Of a stretch of 64,000 nt of DNA, positions 23,132-35,862 are shown in pieces (within the stretch, counting starts at the first letter, position 1; the number at the start of each line of letters is the position of its first letter). A model generated the notes under the pieces. That model saw only the letters and a list, made by a program, of their open reading frames with translations. It was not told the origin of the DNA and searched no databases. This stretch comes from Toxoplasma gondii ME49 (lineage: Eukaryota > Apicomplexa > Conoidasida > Eucoccidiorida > Sarcocystidae): contig NC_031480.1 of the NCBI RefSeq assembly GCF_000006565.2, positions 326,144 to 390,143 on the forward strand, read 5' to 3'. The position numbers were made by a program, and so were the translations under genes.

Positions 23132-24416
23132 AGGCCACTTTTCAACAGAAACGAAACCTCAAATGAGGCATCAACAGAATCACCCGGCTGCTGTGTCATA
23201 AATCCTCTCCGTATTTACAACAAAGGCATCTGTGTATCGTTCCGCTTTTGCTGAGGGCCCAGCGTGCGACTAGTGGAAAACTTGTGAAAAACAACAGTTT
23301 CGTCAACCGGCAGTTCGTGGCTTGTGTTTCTTTATACCAGTAAGCATCCTTTCCACGTAGCCAAATGCCAACATAGTGACATCTTCATTGAAAGAATTGC
23401 GTGCAAACGGCAAAATGCCGTGTTTTCACCCGAGCCTGTCGACAGAACACCGTACTCGCGAACCAGATCTGCTACAGTGTTAGCCAGCAGCGGGACACCT
23501 GGTCGCTCCTGGGTCCTTATACACATCAAAAAGTAAATTAAAAGAGAAATGGATTCTCATCTCTCTGGCGCCAACCACGCAGATGCCACCACATGCGGCC
23601 ACCCTCACCATTCAAATGGGTGCTCGTCAGGAGTCCTCAAAGATATCTCCAGTCGCATCGGCAGACTTTTCGCATCGACCCCGTCACATGGAAATGCCAA
23701 ATGGGTACTTCTATCTTGTTTCACGCCTTCTTAGCCTAGCTAGCCAACGGAAATGAGTTCGTTTGCACTCAAGAAGTTGTCCGGCATCTGAAGGGCAGAT
23801 CTAGTTCCCACTCCTTGAACTGTCTGTCACGACAGGCGCTGCGCCCTTGCGCGCCAGTGTACTATAAAATACTGTTCAAAAATTCTTCCTTCACTCTATT
23901 TCCGGCATGAAATCTTTCCATTCACCTGGTAAATATCGCTCAGCTTGTGTTGAATCTGTTTTCACGCTTAGGCAGGCAGCACCGGGAAACCGGCGAAAGC
24001 CACTTCGTGTGGCACGGTGAGTGCGGAATTCATGCTGTAACTGGGCACGGACTCCCGTTGTCATCAGATTCGCCTTTTCGAAAGTCACTGCTTTACCCCG
24101 CCCGCGGGGGCTCAGGATGCCCCTCAAAAAAGACGAATGCTTGGTCACGGACAGCCGTTGATCCCGTGCGCTAACATATCGCGTGCCACGCAACGGAGAC
24201 GTGCCCACAATGGGGGGACGCGGACTGGAACTCGGGTTCTGCGTGCAATGTCAACCACTGCATACACCTGGGCCGCATTACCACATATGTTATTTGTAAC
24301 CCAAATTCTCGAGGCAGAACTCGCCAGCACTTGCCGGTTCTTACGTAGACGGAAATCACATCTCCAGTGTACGCGAGGGGGATCCCGGCAGTTTGAAAGC
24401 CACCAACATCATCGGC
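23132..24416. other. Convergent intergenic region
   Basis: Lies between the 3' ends of paralogue B (plus) and the secreted-protein gene (minus). It should contain both 3' UTRs and poly(A) sites. I see no further coding signal or repeat. Confidence 0.5.
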
Positions 24417-27365
24417 TTAATGCAAAACTACAAATAGAATGCCTGCCTTCAGTTGTTCTGGATTCGACTTTTCAGGTACCTTCACTGCTTTTATCATGCC
24501 GCCAACTCCGCGATTCAGCTGCTGTTGCGTTCGTCGTTGAGTAATTTGTCTCTTGGCGCCTCGAATTCCGTAGTATATCCCTATCAAGCCCGCTACTATG
24601 GAAGTTGCTGCTGCCCCGTGAAGCCCACCTCCTCTTAGCAAAATGCCTCTTGCAGCGTGTGTGAGTCCAGACATCCGTACAGCAGTTCTGGCAGCGCGAC
24701 CACCAAGGCCTATGCTCGCCAGCGACACACCGGCGGCCGCCGCCATGTTGTAGGGATTCATATGTCCACTTACGCCAGACGGATTCACTACCCCGAACCT
24801 CTCTCTTCGCCTTTCGGGTATGCGCCCAAGAATGAAATTCCACAAACCGACTCCCCTGCGAATATCATGTGTGCACCCTCTTACTAACAACCCCAATGAC
24901 ACAAGTGCTGCCGCTCCCAAAAAACCGCCGATAATCCAGGATTTGCGCGACTTCTGCTGACGCCGATGGAGCCACCGATCGGCTGCATTCAGGCGCACGC
25001 ACAAAGGCAAAGAAAAACGCAGAACGCTTGCATTCACCATCGTGCGCGCTTCGCGTGTATGTTGCGGCATTTGCATGAATGGGCAAATGTCGTTCCAGTG
25101 TCCAGGCAACGAGATGTCCGCTACCTTCTCCGTACGGCTACAGCATGTTAAGTCATCTATATATTCCAGAGAACACCACCATGCACCCCTTTCATCCTCC
25201 CCCGTATTTAACTAGGTACAGCCACCTTAATCCTATGGTTCGTTTTGTGTGGTCACCTCGTTGACCTCCCGCTTCCCAATCCTACCAGTACGCTTGACGA
25301 GGGTATCCCACGTCTCACAGTGAAGACGAACAGCGCCAGTTGGTGTATTCCTTTTCAGCGAGCATTCTGGGTTAGCGGTGAAGGAACCAAGGACCATGGC
25401 ACTTTGCAGAATAGGGGGGCCGGTGACAGTAGCGAAATAGACGAGATTCGTCCCTTCTCTCATCACGTGAGCGGCAACCGGAGTGTTCCGCCGAATAGGC
25501 AGTGTAGCCTCCAACACGAAAGTGTCTGGTTGGAGACTACGAAATGCCTGGACACGAACGACTTCCACATGTTCGTCGAACGGGCCCTTGCGGAAGACTG
25601 ACGGACAAGTAGAAAGCAGCATGTCAGTCTATTCTTCGGGACTGCCATATATTCCGACATATGGCGTGAGCAATACTCGAGGTCATTATTTTCTTCAAGT
25701 AAAGTAAAATACAAAAGGAGAACAATTTTGCACAAAAACGCACAGGCGGCACCAGCAGACGCCGAGTGTTTAATGTGGTAAACAGTGAACCTGAAAATGC
25801 GACTACTTGCTCAACAGTTGGTGACAGTGAAGAAACACGGCACACCTCTCTCTCATATGTTTTTAATCTTGCCAGGCAGTTGGCACGCGCACGGGCTTCC
25901 ACATCGCCGTGAACACAGCACCAGGACCAAGTGCATCAACCAGTGGCACACCATGCTAATTCATTTCTGGCAACGACGTGTTTGCTTCGCGCTAGTGCCT
26001 AATCTCATCGCTGGCATTGAACGCAGTGGTCTATCACCGTGGCTTACGATACCTTTGCCAATACTCTGGAATAGCTTCCGCGACCCATTAAACCAAAGCA
26101 AATCATTTTTACATTCTTACGACACGTACCTGGTGCTTGACTACCCGTTTGCAACGGGTTGAGAAAAAAGACTGGCTGATGTCCTGGGCTGACACAAGCT
26201 AATATGCCAACCGCATCAACTGTTAGCTCCACGTTCTTGGGGATGGCCAAAGACGTTGGAGGGACGGAAATTAGAATGGGCTGAAATTTCCAGCTAGGAT
26301 AATGGAGCGGTGCGAAATGGTACGCAGTAGGACCTTCATCATCTTCATCCACAGACAACAGCTGGACAAAGCTGTACACAGCTTCTAAAAAACGACCAGA
26401 CAAAACAGAAGACCCAAGTAGTAACGGTTAGTGGTGAACGGCAGCTTCTGATCACAGCGAAAGAAACGTGCACCTATCCTTTGTACACAGAAACCAAGAT
26501 GTGTCGAAACATCCAATTGCTCCTCTATTGGCACTGTAAAAACAAAATAATATTACAGACTCGTCTTACTACTAAAGTCCGTATGCTCCACTAAAACGAA
26601 GGCCCCCACAGTCCTGACGAATGTAGAAACTCGACAACAGAGATAGCGCGAACTCTGGACTCAACCACGCATACGCGTAGTTGGTGAGAGAATCAAAGCC
26701 TTATCCCAGTCCTCAGGCACCTTTACCCTGTCCCAAATAAGCACTGCTGATCTCTCATCTCTCAGACGAGTTCTCTGCGTGATTTGAACAACGCAGACGG
26801 CACCGCCGTCCACCCGTAAACAGCACGCTGTCGCACGAACCTATCAGTCACATCACTTACCGGCAGCACAAATCCCGCAATCGATAAAGGTCCCCTGCGC
26901 GCTCGTCAGGACAACCTGCTCCGCTGTTTGAAGAACGTAGCCTTGAGCATTCAGATAATGCTCATAAGCTTCGACAGTCTTGGTATCAAACATATCGTAC
27001 ACCGACGGGATACGCGCCTGATTTCTGAACGCCGTGTCAACACTCCCGTGATGCCTGTCTATACCCATTTGTGAAAGAGCCTCTCTGGTTGTGAAAACAA
27101 TTTCATATGCTGCTGAGGGCGCAATGCCGTGCCACGTGGGATCGCACCGCACGTCGTCTGTAGAGGTGGTAACAATGCCATTGTCGTTCTCCCCCTTGAT
27201 GACTGTTGATCCTTCCTTTTTTTCTACATGCTCGCGCAGCCTTGCCTGCCCACGTTCCGCTCCTGGTGAGATGGAATCTACACCATATACAACGGCTTCG
27301 TGGAAAAGAATTACAGACAGAACAGCGTAAATTGCTCGATGTTTCAGCGATTTGAGAGGTTTCAT
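24417..27365 (-). CDS. Secreted/membrane protein with signal peptide and C-terminal hydrophobic segments
   Basis: Four exons, 27365-26861 (donor GTAAGT), 26384-26130 (GTACGT), 25597-25286 (GTAGGA) and 24982-24417, are all joined in phase 1, giving 545 residues. Residues 1-28 form a signal peptide (basic start, then AIYAVLSVILFHEAVVYG). The middle is soluble with a few cysteines. The C-terminal part has a probable membrane span at about 373-394 (IIGGFLGAAALVSLGLLV), Gly/Ala-rich hydrophobic stretches, a second span at about 478-498 (SIVAGLIGIYYGI), and a basic tail. This layout suits a protein exported through the secretory pathway, such as a dense-granule or surface family member, but I do not recognise the family. 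The exon 2 donor could instead lie five codons earlier (26146), and the exon 3/4 join has an in-phase alternative. A TGAGACG element lies about 316 bp upstream. Confidence 0.7.
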
Positions 27366-30014
27366 TATGAGTGGCAGGGTTCTTCAAGCGACGAAAACCG
27401 ACCCCGACTCGGGTATGTCGCCAAACGAAAAATATGCAAACTTCGGATCCAGCTGAGGCTTCCAAACTGCATTATCATGGGACGTGCTTCTATACATCTG
27501 TTTTAATCCCGACTACCCCTTCCAGCCACTCGGACAGTTTGCAACTCACACGGCAAGACGGACTCCTCTAACGGGGCTTTTCCATTATCTCGATAAGTCT
27601 TCGACAACCCTTATCTTTTGTTCTCAGTGGGCACAGACTGCAGTTTTGCTGCTGCGAGACTGCCCACCCAACTTTTGAATTGAGACGAGACGCGTGCGAT
27701 GCCGTATCTCAGCCCTCGGAGGATTGAAAATTGTCAGTTCCCGTTCCCTCAAGCTTATACGGTGAAGCTACACGAAACGCTATTTGTCCCAATGAACGGG
27801 TGCTTGGCAAACTCGTTGTTTCGCATGCAGGAGCACCCGGTTTGTGTGTTTACCATGTGCAGCGGAATGCCACGTAAAAGTGAGTGACCACACTGAGTGT
27901 ATGCAGGCTGACACAAGTTCGTCGGTTTTCACGAGACACGCAAAGGCGCAATTCGACTTCTGGACCCGCCAGAGCTTTTTCAACATTGCTTATGTCATGT
28001 TGCTCAAGACTGCGGAGCGGACGGTCACGGTCAGCCCTTAACTAAGGGGAAAAATGAAGCACCTCGAAGCTAGCCGTGATGAGGCATGAAAGCCGGCCGC
28101 AGTGCATGCACTCGAGACCCCGTATGTGACGTCGCTTTCGCGCTGGAGACGGTGCTTCTGGAGTTCCTGATTCGCCACACTCTTTCTTCAGTGCACATAT
28201 CAGGAATGCAGAGGTTTTTCCAGTGGCTAGCATCGCATGTATGCTTGTTGTTTATGCACTAGATCTCCCGCGTCGAGTTTCCGTTCCTGTATCTAAGGAA
28301 CTGCATGGATATCTAGACAGAGGGCGCTGGCACGGCGGAAACCGGCAGAATTGGCCTTCATTTCCACCCACCACATTTAGCATATTCCTTAATTATCTTT
28401 GCAATTTTTTTCTGTATTGAGAGGAGCTCAAGCGGCCTTGAACCTGGAGGACCGGGCCGGGGTTTGAACACATTGGAAGCAGTTTCACTGGCTACACGAG
28501 GACTTCGCTCTACCCCCCGCCCCGCAGATTCTCATTCATTCGATAATGAGCCTGGGAAAAGGCATACCGCCAGACTCATGTTAACGTATGTCTTTTTCCG
28601 TGGAAGCGATATCTTTCCCTATCTTTGTAGTATGTGTTTGTTGAAACACACTTCCCCCGGCTTCGTTGATGCTGTTTGAATCCCTGTATCTGTCGATGTA
28701 CCCAATTGTGTCGCAGTACTCAGAAGCTCATAATCGTCTATGCACTTAGCGTGTCAGCTTTTGGCTGCACAAGTCCTCTCTTCCGTGTTTCCGCGTGTCT
28801 CCCCTGTCTCAGCAAGTCTGCATTAGGGCTGCGTTTCCGGCGGTGCGTCACCTCTTTTCAACTAATTAGTGAAATGCTGACACGATGTCGTTCCCCTGAT
28901 GGAATCTGGTATACATGCATTGGTACTTGTGAAATAACGGATCCTCGCGACGCGTCAAGCCACACCACACTGTCTCCGCGGCGTGAGCTTTCCTGCGTTT
29001 CTATCCGGCGAATTTCAAAGCGGAACCATTCAAAGTCTCCAGCTGTTCTCGCACCGCATGGTTCAAGCAGTTACGCTGTTCCGTCCGTAGTGCGGTCGCT
29101 CTCTTTGTTTTCCCTGGTCCTGTTCAGCTTTCGCTCTTCCCCCGGTTGCTGCGACGTCGCCCAATGGACGTGTCTAGTGAGTCAAAGGGGAAACCCCGTA
29201 GTGACTTCATCATGCACGTGTGCAGTGTAGAAAATCGTGACGTCCGCATTATCCTGGCATTAACCATCTGTTCTTTGATTCGTATTTGTTATTTTCTATC
29301 ACGCTCTCTCGCCGTCGCCGTCAACCCGCTAGCAAGTAGACTCATGGTCCGGAAGTCAAAGCTGCCGTGGAACCTCTGATGCTTCGATAACTCACAGGAT
29401 CTCTGCCGTTGGAAAAGCATGACATGCGAGGTGTTGAGGCGTGTTTGCTTCCGAACATGTTTCACACTCGCAAATCTTCAGGATTTATGAATGGCTTCAA
29501 AAACATGTGGCTAACAAGTTCACATCTATTATAGCCGCTGAAGGATCAAAGATCCCTGCTAGAGTGATCAAAACAGTTACATCTGGGCGCGTTCAGTGAA
29601 ATACGAGTACCGGTGGAACATATTGATCAATCATCACAAGTTAGCATATCAACAAACAGCGAGAAGGGAAGTTAGTTTCAAAGAAAAGGGATGTTTAGCC
29701 GGGAATCTACCGTCACTTGTTTTGAATGGAATTACTTTTAACACCGCATTTAGGCAAACCCTCGGCGCTGCCAGGTGTGTGTCCATCTCTTCTCATGTAG
29801 CCGTCGAATGAGAAGAGGCCGTAAATGAAAGCTTCAGTCGATGCAGGGGTTCCCGTATACCGTCTCACAAGAAAATGCCTGCGAGCTCCTCACAGCTGTA
29901 TTTGTGAATCTCACCGTACCGATACCCGTCTCCGCATTGCGTATCCCGAAATGGTCAATCAGTGAGAGGCATGTCATTGTTTTTGCCTATTCATGGTGAT
30001 TTTTTTGCCGGTTG
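27366..30014. other. Divergent intergenic region, secreted gene and SR-rich gene
   Basis: 2.6 kb shared 5' flank. Apart from the GAGACG cluster at 27681-27692 I see no recognised element. A long open frame at 28676-29230 has no domain, a cysteine-rich random-looking composition and no splice partner. Confidence 0.45.
27681..27692 (+). promoter_or_regulatory. TGAGACGAGACG (WRE-type element) upstream of the secreted gene
   Basis: Two overlapping GAGACG cores, the first with the T flank of the Toxoplasma (A/T)GAGACG element. It lies about 316 bp upstream of the signal-peptide gene start. Such elements were described in dense-granule gene promoters, which fits a secreted product. Confidence 0.4.
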
Positions 30015-33000
30015 ATGAACGGTTTCTGTGCAGATTTCTCCCGGAGTTCACGTCCAGGTGACGAGAGGAGGGGTGGAGACAAGGACGGACGTAGAGAACA
30101 CCGTAGCAGGATGTCTTGGACGGAAGAGACGCAGGAACGTTTTTGCGTAAGCAGTGAGTGTAACTCCTTTCGGTCGTTTGCAACCTGTCTCCCGTTGCGA
30201 GCGTCTCCACCGTTGATCATTTGGCGCGGCGACACGACGCAATCTTTGGTGCCTTGCATGATGAAGGGGAGTGAATTTGTTATAGCCAGTTCGCTCTCTC
30301 ATACCTTTGACCTTTGTTAGTGCACCCCCGTGTTATTCACACACAATTCGCTCGCAAAGTCGCCGGTGCTGAAGTGACCTCATAAAAGTGACGAGTAATT
30401 TCACCGAAAGAGATAGGTTTGTGTGATAAAACTTCGAGACTTTTTACTCTCCAAATGTTCCGTTGCCTCCCTTCAGTTTCCTGTGTGTGTTTCTCCCGAT
30501 TGCGAGTGGTGTGGAGTTTAGCGGGCATCGAGCAGATTTGTCTGAAGCCCCTTGGCGGCTTCGCTCTATCGGTTGCGATGACTGTGGCGCCTGTTTCCTT
30601 CGTGGTGTGTTTCGCCATTCGAGACTGGGCCGTTGTCAATATGCACTGCGCATAATAGCAAGACCACGCAGATTTTGGAAGGGTTGGGCCAAAATACCTC
30701 TAAAGCAAATTCACAACCTGCGAGGCCTCCGACAGCAAACTGTGCCGCGAGCCTCGTACATGGTCCTGCTGTTCCCTTTAGAAATCACTTCAAGCGAAAC
30801 AAAGCCGAGGACGCACTGGCCTTGGGTACGGAAGCGGAGGCGGAGCGACGAGTTCCGCGCCAGCAGGAACTGATCTCAAAGAGTTTTTTGTTCGAGGTCT
30901 TGAAAGTGTGTACGAGCAGGCGGCGCTAGAGAACAGAACCGAGGTTGAACGGAAGCGAGCCAGAGACGAAGGGCGGCGCTGCGAGGCGAGGTCGAGGCGA
31001 AGTCAGAACCACAGCTTTAGTGGGAGGGGACCGCGCCGGTCAGCCTCGACCTCGACTTCTACTGAGCGGTTTGAAAGCGGCAGAAAGAGATACCGGCGAG
31101 AAACGAAGCGCGGGAGGGATTCCAGTGGGAGTGAAGCGCGGGGGAGACGACGATGTCGGAGTCGAGGAAGCAGCGTAGAGACCCTAACACGCTCACGTGG
31201 AGGGCGAAGCCCCAGTCTAGAGAAGATCAGAGCTGCACGAGACAGGTCAAGCCTAGGGAGAAGCGGAACATCGCGCAGTTCACGCAGTCTGAGCAGTAGC
31301 AGAAGGCGCAGAACGCGCGAAAGCAAGCATTTACAGTCAATTCAGGGGTCAAGATGGAAGTCTTCGGGTTACCTTGCTCGTGCTTCGGAGCAACGAGAAA
31401 CGGTTTCTCGATCCCCAGAGGCCCGACGGGTACAGAATTGTTCGGGGGTTACAGAGAACGTTCACCACGGCGACTCGAGCTCCAAGCATCGGGACACACG
31501 ACGTTCGTCCTCTCCCAACAGCTACGGGGAGTCTAGACGCTGTTCCAACATGCCCGTTCCTGCAGGGGCCAGCAATGCACCTCCACAAAGCGCTGCCAGG
31601 ACCCGCGACTTCGACAAGGGTAACAGGGTTGCGCACGTGCAAACGAGCTCCAATGATGAACCAGATTTTGAGAGGCACTATTCGGTAGCCACTTCCACCC
31701 GTCACACATCGCAGTCTCAAAGTCCCTCTGGCGATCCCGCGACTCACGCACTCCGGGAACGAGTTCGTGAGAGGCTGAAGGTAATTTTTTGCCTTGCAAA
31801 AAGACACCGCGCGAGTGCCCTGTGATATACATAGTAGTCAGACATTTCTGTTTGCACGTAGCGACCTGCTCATGTCCGGCTGGTGTGGCTGCACACATTC
31901 ATCTGGGGTTCTGTTAAACGACATGGGTGTGCACGCTCTCTTAACTGAAGTAGCCATGTCGGTGCTCTCCAGGACTGGGTTGAAGAGCGCCAGGGGAAAC
32001 GGCTGAGCTTTCCACCGAATGAGCTCACCTTCAATCAATCGCAGCATCCCTCTCTTTCCATAGTCGAAGTGCAGCATCGTCAGTGGATCCACACAACGCT
32101 GCTGCATGTCACCAGAAGATTCGTTCAGATTTACTTGTTCGTCGCAAGCATGGTCATGCCATACGGTGACAGGTAGTTAAGAAGACGGCAGAATTTCCCT
32201 CATCTTTTTGAATATCTTGCGTGCATCGTTTTTTTCAGGCAGCGGAGAGCGCTTGGCGTTCCAGTAACCTGGGAACGGACAAATGTCCGAAGACCGGTCG
32301 AGAGGGGTAGGCATTTTTGCGCCTGTCGCCAATGTCGAGGAGTTAGCGTCACCGAAAACTTAGTAACCGTGGCTTTACATGCATTGACAGATTTTCATGG
32401 AATGCTACTTTTCGTTTGTTAACTCTTCGTTTTTTATATCTGGCGGATGCATCTGGTGGCGTGTCGTCGGCCGTGGACAGATGGGCCACCGGGGGCTCCA
32501 CCCACAGCCCGGGACCCGTCGTTATCAAGCCGTGATAGGTGCTGCAGACGCCTTCAGCGTGAGCACGTAGTCGACTGATGGTCTGTTTTCGAGGAACGTT
32601 TTGGACCACTCGAGGAAGCCATCGTATTTCTATACAAGATTTCGTGGTTTAGACTCATTTCTTTATTTCCCCGATATCGGGTATCGACCTTTCCTGTGAC
32701 CAAGAAAACAGATGGTGTCGAGTTCACCGACTCTGGTCCACCGACTCTGTTGTCACTGTGCACATGTGTGGTTGCTGCCTTTGTACTCTCCTTATCCCTA
32801 CAGATGGCTCGCGACAGTGAAGGCAATGATAGATGAAGAAAGCAAGGAGGCGGCAGACGACAGCAAATGGGACACAATGATATCAAAACAGGTGAACAGC
32901 TTCGGCTGAGAAAGAAGTCTTGCTGTAAAAATAAAGCCAGTGGGTACTCCGTATATTCATGCAGACATGCTCAGCTAATGATCAGCACAAGAGGTAAGTG

Positions 33001-33917
33001 CAATGCAGCACACCCGCATTGTCTACTTCAAAGAATGCTGATGTCGTTTGTGGTCATTTCTTGATAGGAGGAACGCGAAGATCGAATCAAAATCCAGGCA
33101 CTCATAGATCAGGAAGATGAGACGGTTTTTTCTTCCTTTCTAGAAAAGAGAAGGCAAGGCAATCAACAGCTGTCGGACCTCAACCAAGCATCCAGTGAGG
33201 TGACGATGGCAACCAGGCACCAAAGCGCATCCACAGGCAGCTCTTCCGGCGTCGCAGCAGAAGCTTCACATTTAGAAGCAATTTTTGGAGGTATGATGGC
33301 TACTCGTCATTTCTGGCCCGGTTTCCTGTTTTGGGGGATAATGCTAAAGGTGTCACATAAGTTCATCGCGAAAGTTCTCTCACTCACATGGTGGTTGTAC
33401 GTAATACAGTGGGTGGAGCAAGGTTCAGAGGTGCATCGCGGGGGAGCGACCAAATTCGGCGAACCATCGTATGTTTGCGTAGATGGGTTCGGGATATCGT
33501 CATCGTCCTGAGCTAAATTGCCATTTTTATAGCGACGGAATGAAGAGTGGCATTTTCCCCATGTCAACCACATGAACACTACACAATTAAATACGAGGCT
33601 TGAAATAATTCGGAAAAGATAGAGATCATAGTCAGGTCTTATCTTTGCATCTCGTTGGAACGACGCAAAAATCCCGGAAGGCCAACGTGGCGTTTTGCAT
33701 GCCTTTTCTTGCAGCCGGAAGCATTCAGGCCAGCATACCGAAACAGGCCGTGGACCCGATTCCGTCGTCCGAATCTTCTAGATGCCAAGTTACCGCTACG
33801 GTAGCAGGAGTGAACGGAGTCGCCCTTCTAGCTGACTCAGTTCTGATGCAGAGTGGGCACACTGGAGCAGCATGGAAGCGTCGCCGGCAGCTTAGTCAAC
33901 GCACGTATGTGCCATAG
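30015..33917 (+). CDS. Arg/Ser-rich (SR-like) protein with acidic helical C-terminal part
   Basis: Six exons, 30015-30146, 30782-31780, 32239-32306, 32804-32891, 33068-33290 and 33715-33917, close in frame to 570 residues. Residues about 45-95 carry a Gly-rich stretch and KEFFVRGLESVYEQ. Residues 95-250 are dense in RS/SR/RRR (SRSSRSLSSSRRRR), as in splicing-associated proteins. About 365-470 is charged and helical (TVKAMIDEESKEAADDSKW, then EEREDRIKIQALIDQEDE), and the tail is Ser/Ala-rich, ending QRTYVP. No RRM or zinc finger is visible, so a specific role in RNA processing is inference. Exons 2-6 are linked by matching phases (0, 2, 0, 1) at good splice sites. Exon 1 is the weak point: its donor (TGC|GTAAGC) fits in phase 0, but a different frame is open over 30666-30929 and could indicate another exon or a frameshift. 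Confidence 0.68.
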
Positions 33918-35862
33918 GCATAGTGTTCGCTGCCCAACCTACTAAGTGCGCTCGTTATTGGCTGGCAAAAAGGATATTCGGTTGCAGCGATGTGTTGTGG
34001 CGGTCACGTCGCCATGACGGAATCGAGAAAAGGCACATCGAGGCTGACGAGGCTGAGCCTATTAGAGATTCCCTCGTTGAACGCTTTTGAATTTCCGATT
34101 TATTCAAATTAGTGAGGTCCGGTCATCCTCTCAAGCCGACCCCCCCAACGTATCCCCTGTTCGTAAACAACCCCTTTCATCGCTGTTAGTCTGTGCTGTG
34201 GTTTCTCCACGTCACACCGGTTTCCTGCTGAAGAGTCAGTGCATGCGTTCGACCACGCCAACTTTCGGTAGTTTGTGTTGCAGAGGCCAGGTACAAATGC
34301 CTGCGTATTTCTTATTCATTATTATAGCGATGGCATGATGCTCCGTTGGTTGCCCGCAACAATCATTTCCTGTGCCTTAACATCATGACTGTCTAAGTAT
34401 ATTGTCCCTGAATAGTATTTTCGTCCACAGTTTTAGCTTTTTCAACGAACCTTCTGCAGTGTTAAAATGATCGGTGTTTCCGCTTACATTCATTTCGAAC
34501 GAATGCGCTCAGTAGAACCCTCTCAGGGACGACACTAATGGAATCGCCTCAACCTAGGCACTTAGAGACGGCCCAGGAAGGACCAACACAGACTCACAGG
34601 GAAGGTTGTTTCGGCTGTCCCTCGCTTCCACACCACAGCACTTCGCGCTAAGCACATGCCTAAAAGGACTGACTAGTGGTAGGAAGCCACCATCCTGACG
34701 TGCAAAACTCGACTCTAGATGGATGCGACCCGGTCACAGATAATCGTCGGAGATTAGAGTCAACTGGCACGCCTGCTCAACCAATGCAGCTGATCCGAAA
34801 GGGCTGACCAAAGAATCCCTCCTGAGAGCTGTATTGGATGCCAAAGCAAACTGTTAAGCCCGACATGTGACAGCTCCTCCATTTTCTGTACCCCATAAGT
34901 GCGCTCGCCGGCCTTGGATACATTCTTACCTTGCGCGACTGTTTTGTAGCTTCCATGTGAGAAAGCTCATCATTCTGTCTGTTAATTCTCGCCTTACTAC
35001 AAAAAACTCATTCAAGCGGTTCAATGGGAAAGAATATGTCCACCTTCCTCACAACGGGAAATTCCGCTGTTGGTGAGTTTGATGCACAAACACTGGATTT
35101 TCATTCTCTACGTATTGAGTAAAGAACATGTGAGTAGATGAGCCAACTAAGTCCTCATAAAAATGTAAATGTTATCATCTCCTGCAACGTAAGTGGTCCA
35201 TCCAAAAATCGCCCCACATCATGGAATGCCGTTTCTGGCGCTTCATCAAGCAATCCTTGCCACAAGAATCCTTCCGCGGGGTGTCACCGCCGTCCTTCAT
35301 GCTGTTACCACGTTTCCTCTCGATGTCTACATTGACTGGGATCCAGCTTATGCTTTTTTCTGGCCAGTTGCCCTTTGGAAATTTTCCTTTCCACGAAAAG
35401 GTCTCTGTATCTTTCACCCGTGATGGATCCAGAAGCACCCCGAACAGAAAGTGAGTACTGCGACATCGTGACTGAGCTTTCGTGATAGATTGTAGTAATG
35501 CATTTCGTTCCAGTACGGTATGTTAATGTCTATCTAAGTACCCTTGTGGGAGGGGCTCCGGTTTCAACCTGTGATTGTATCCATGTGTTGTAACTCTACC
35601 ACAGGGTCCCTAGTTTGGCCTGATCCTATAATGACTGTCAGCGTCCAGCCTATAAGGTCAAATCGACAGGCCCTCAAGTCATATTGTAGTGAGATGTTCT
35701 ACGATGCCTTGGCTTTCTCATTGTCCACAAATCAATGCATCGGTGCATCGGTTGTGAGACCGTTCAGGGGCTTCCGTCTCGGTTTTAGTATAGGGGGAAC
35801 GATCACCTCATCACGCCTTATGCCTACCACAGACCAGATCCAGTCACGAGCGCCTCTTGCCT
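33918..35862. other. Flank between SR-rich gene and satellite array
   Basis: About 1.9 kb. The first part should hold the SR-rich gene's 3' UTR. No coding region is recognised. The last 25 bp or so resemble the end of a satellite unit but have diverged (cgagcgcctcttgcct against cgaggacctggtgcttg). Confidence 0.45.

Noticed and set aside
28676..29230. 184-codon open frame (plus)
   Set aside because: No in-frame strong start, no domain, random-looking composition and no splice partner.
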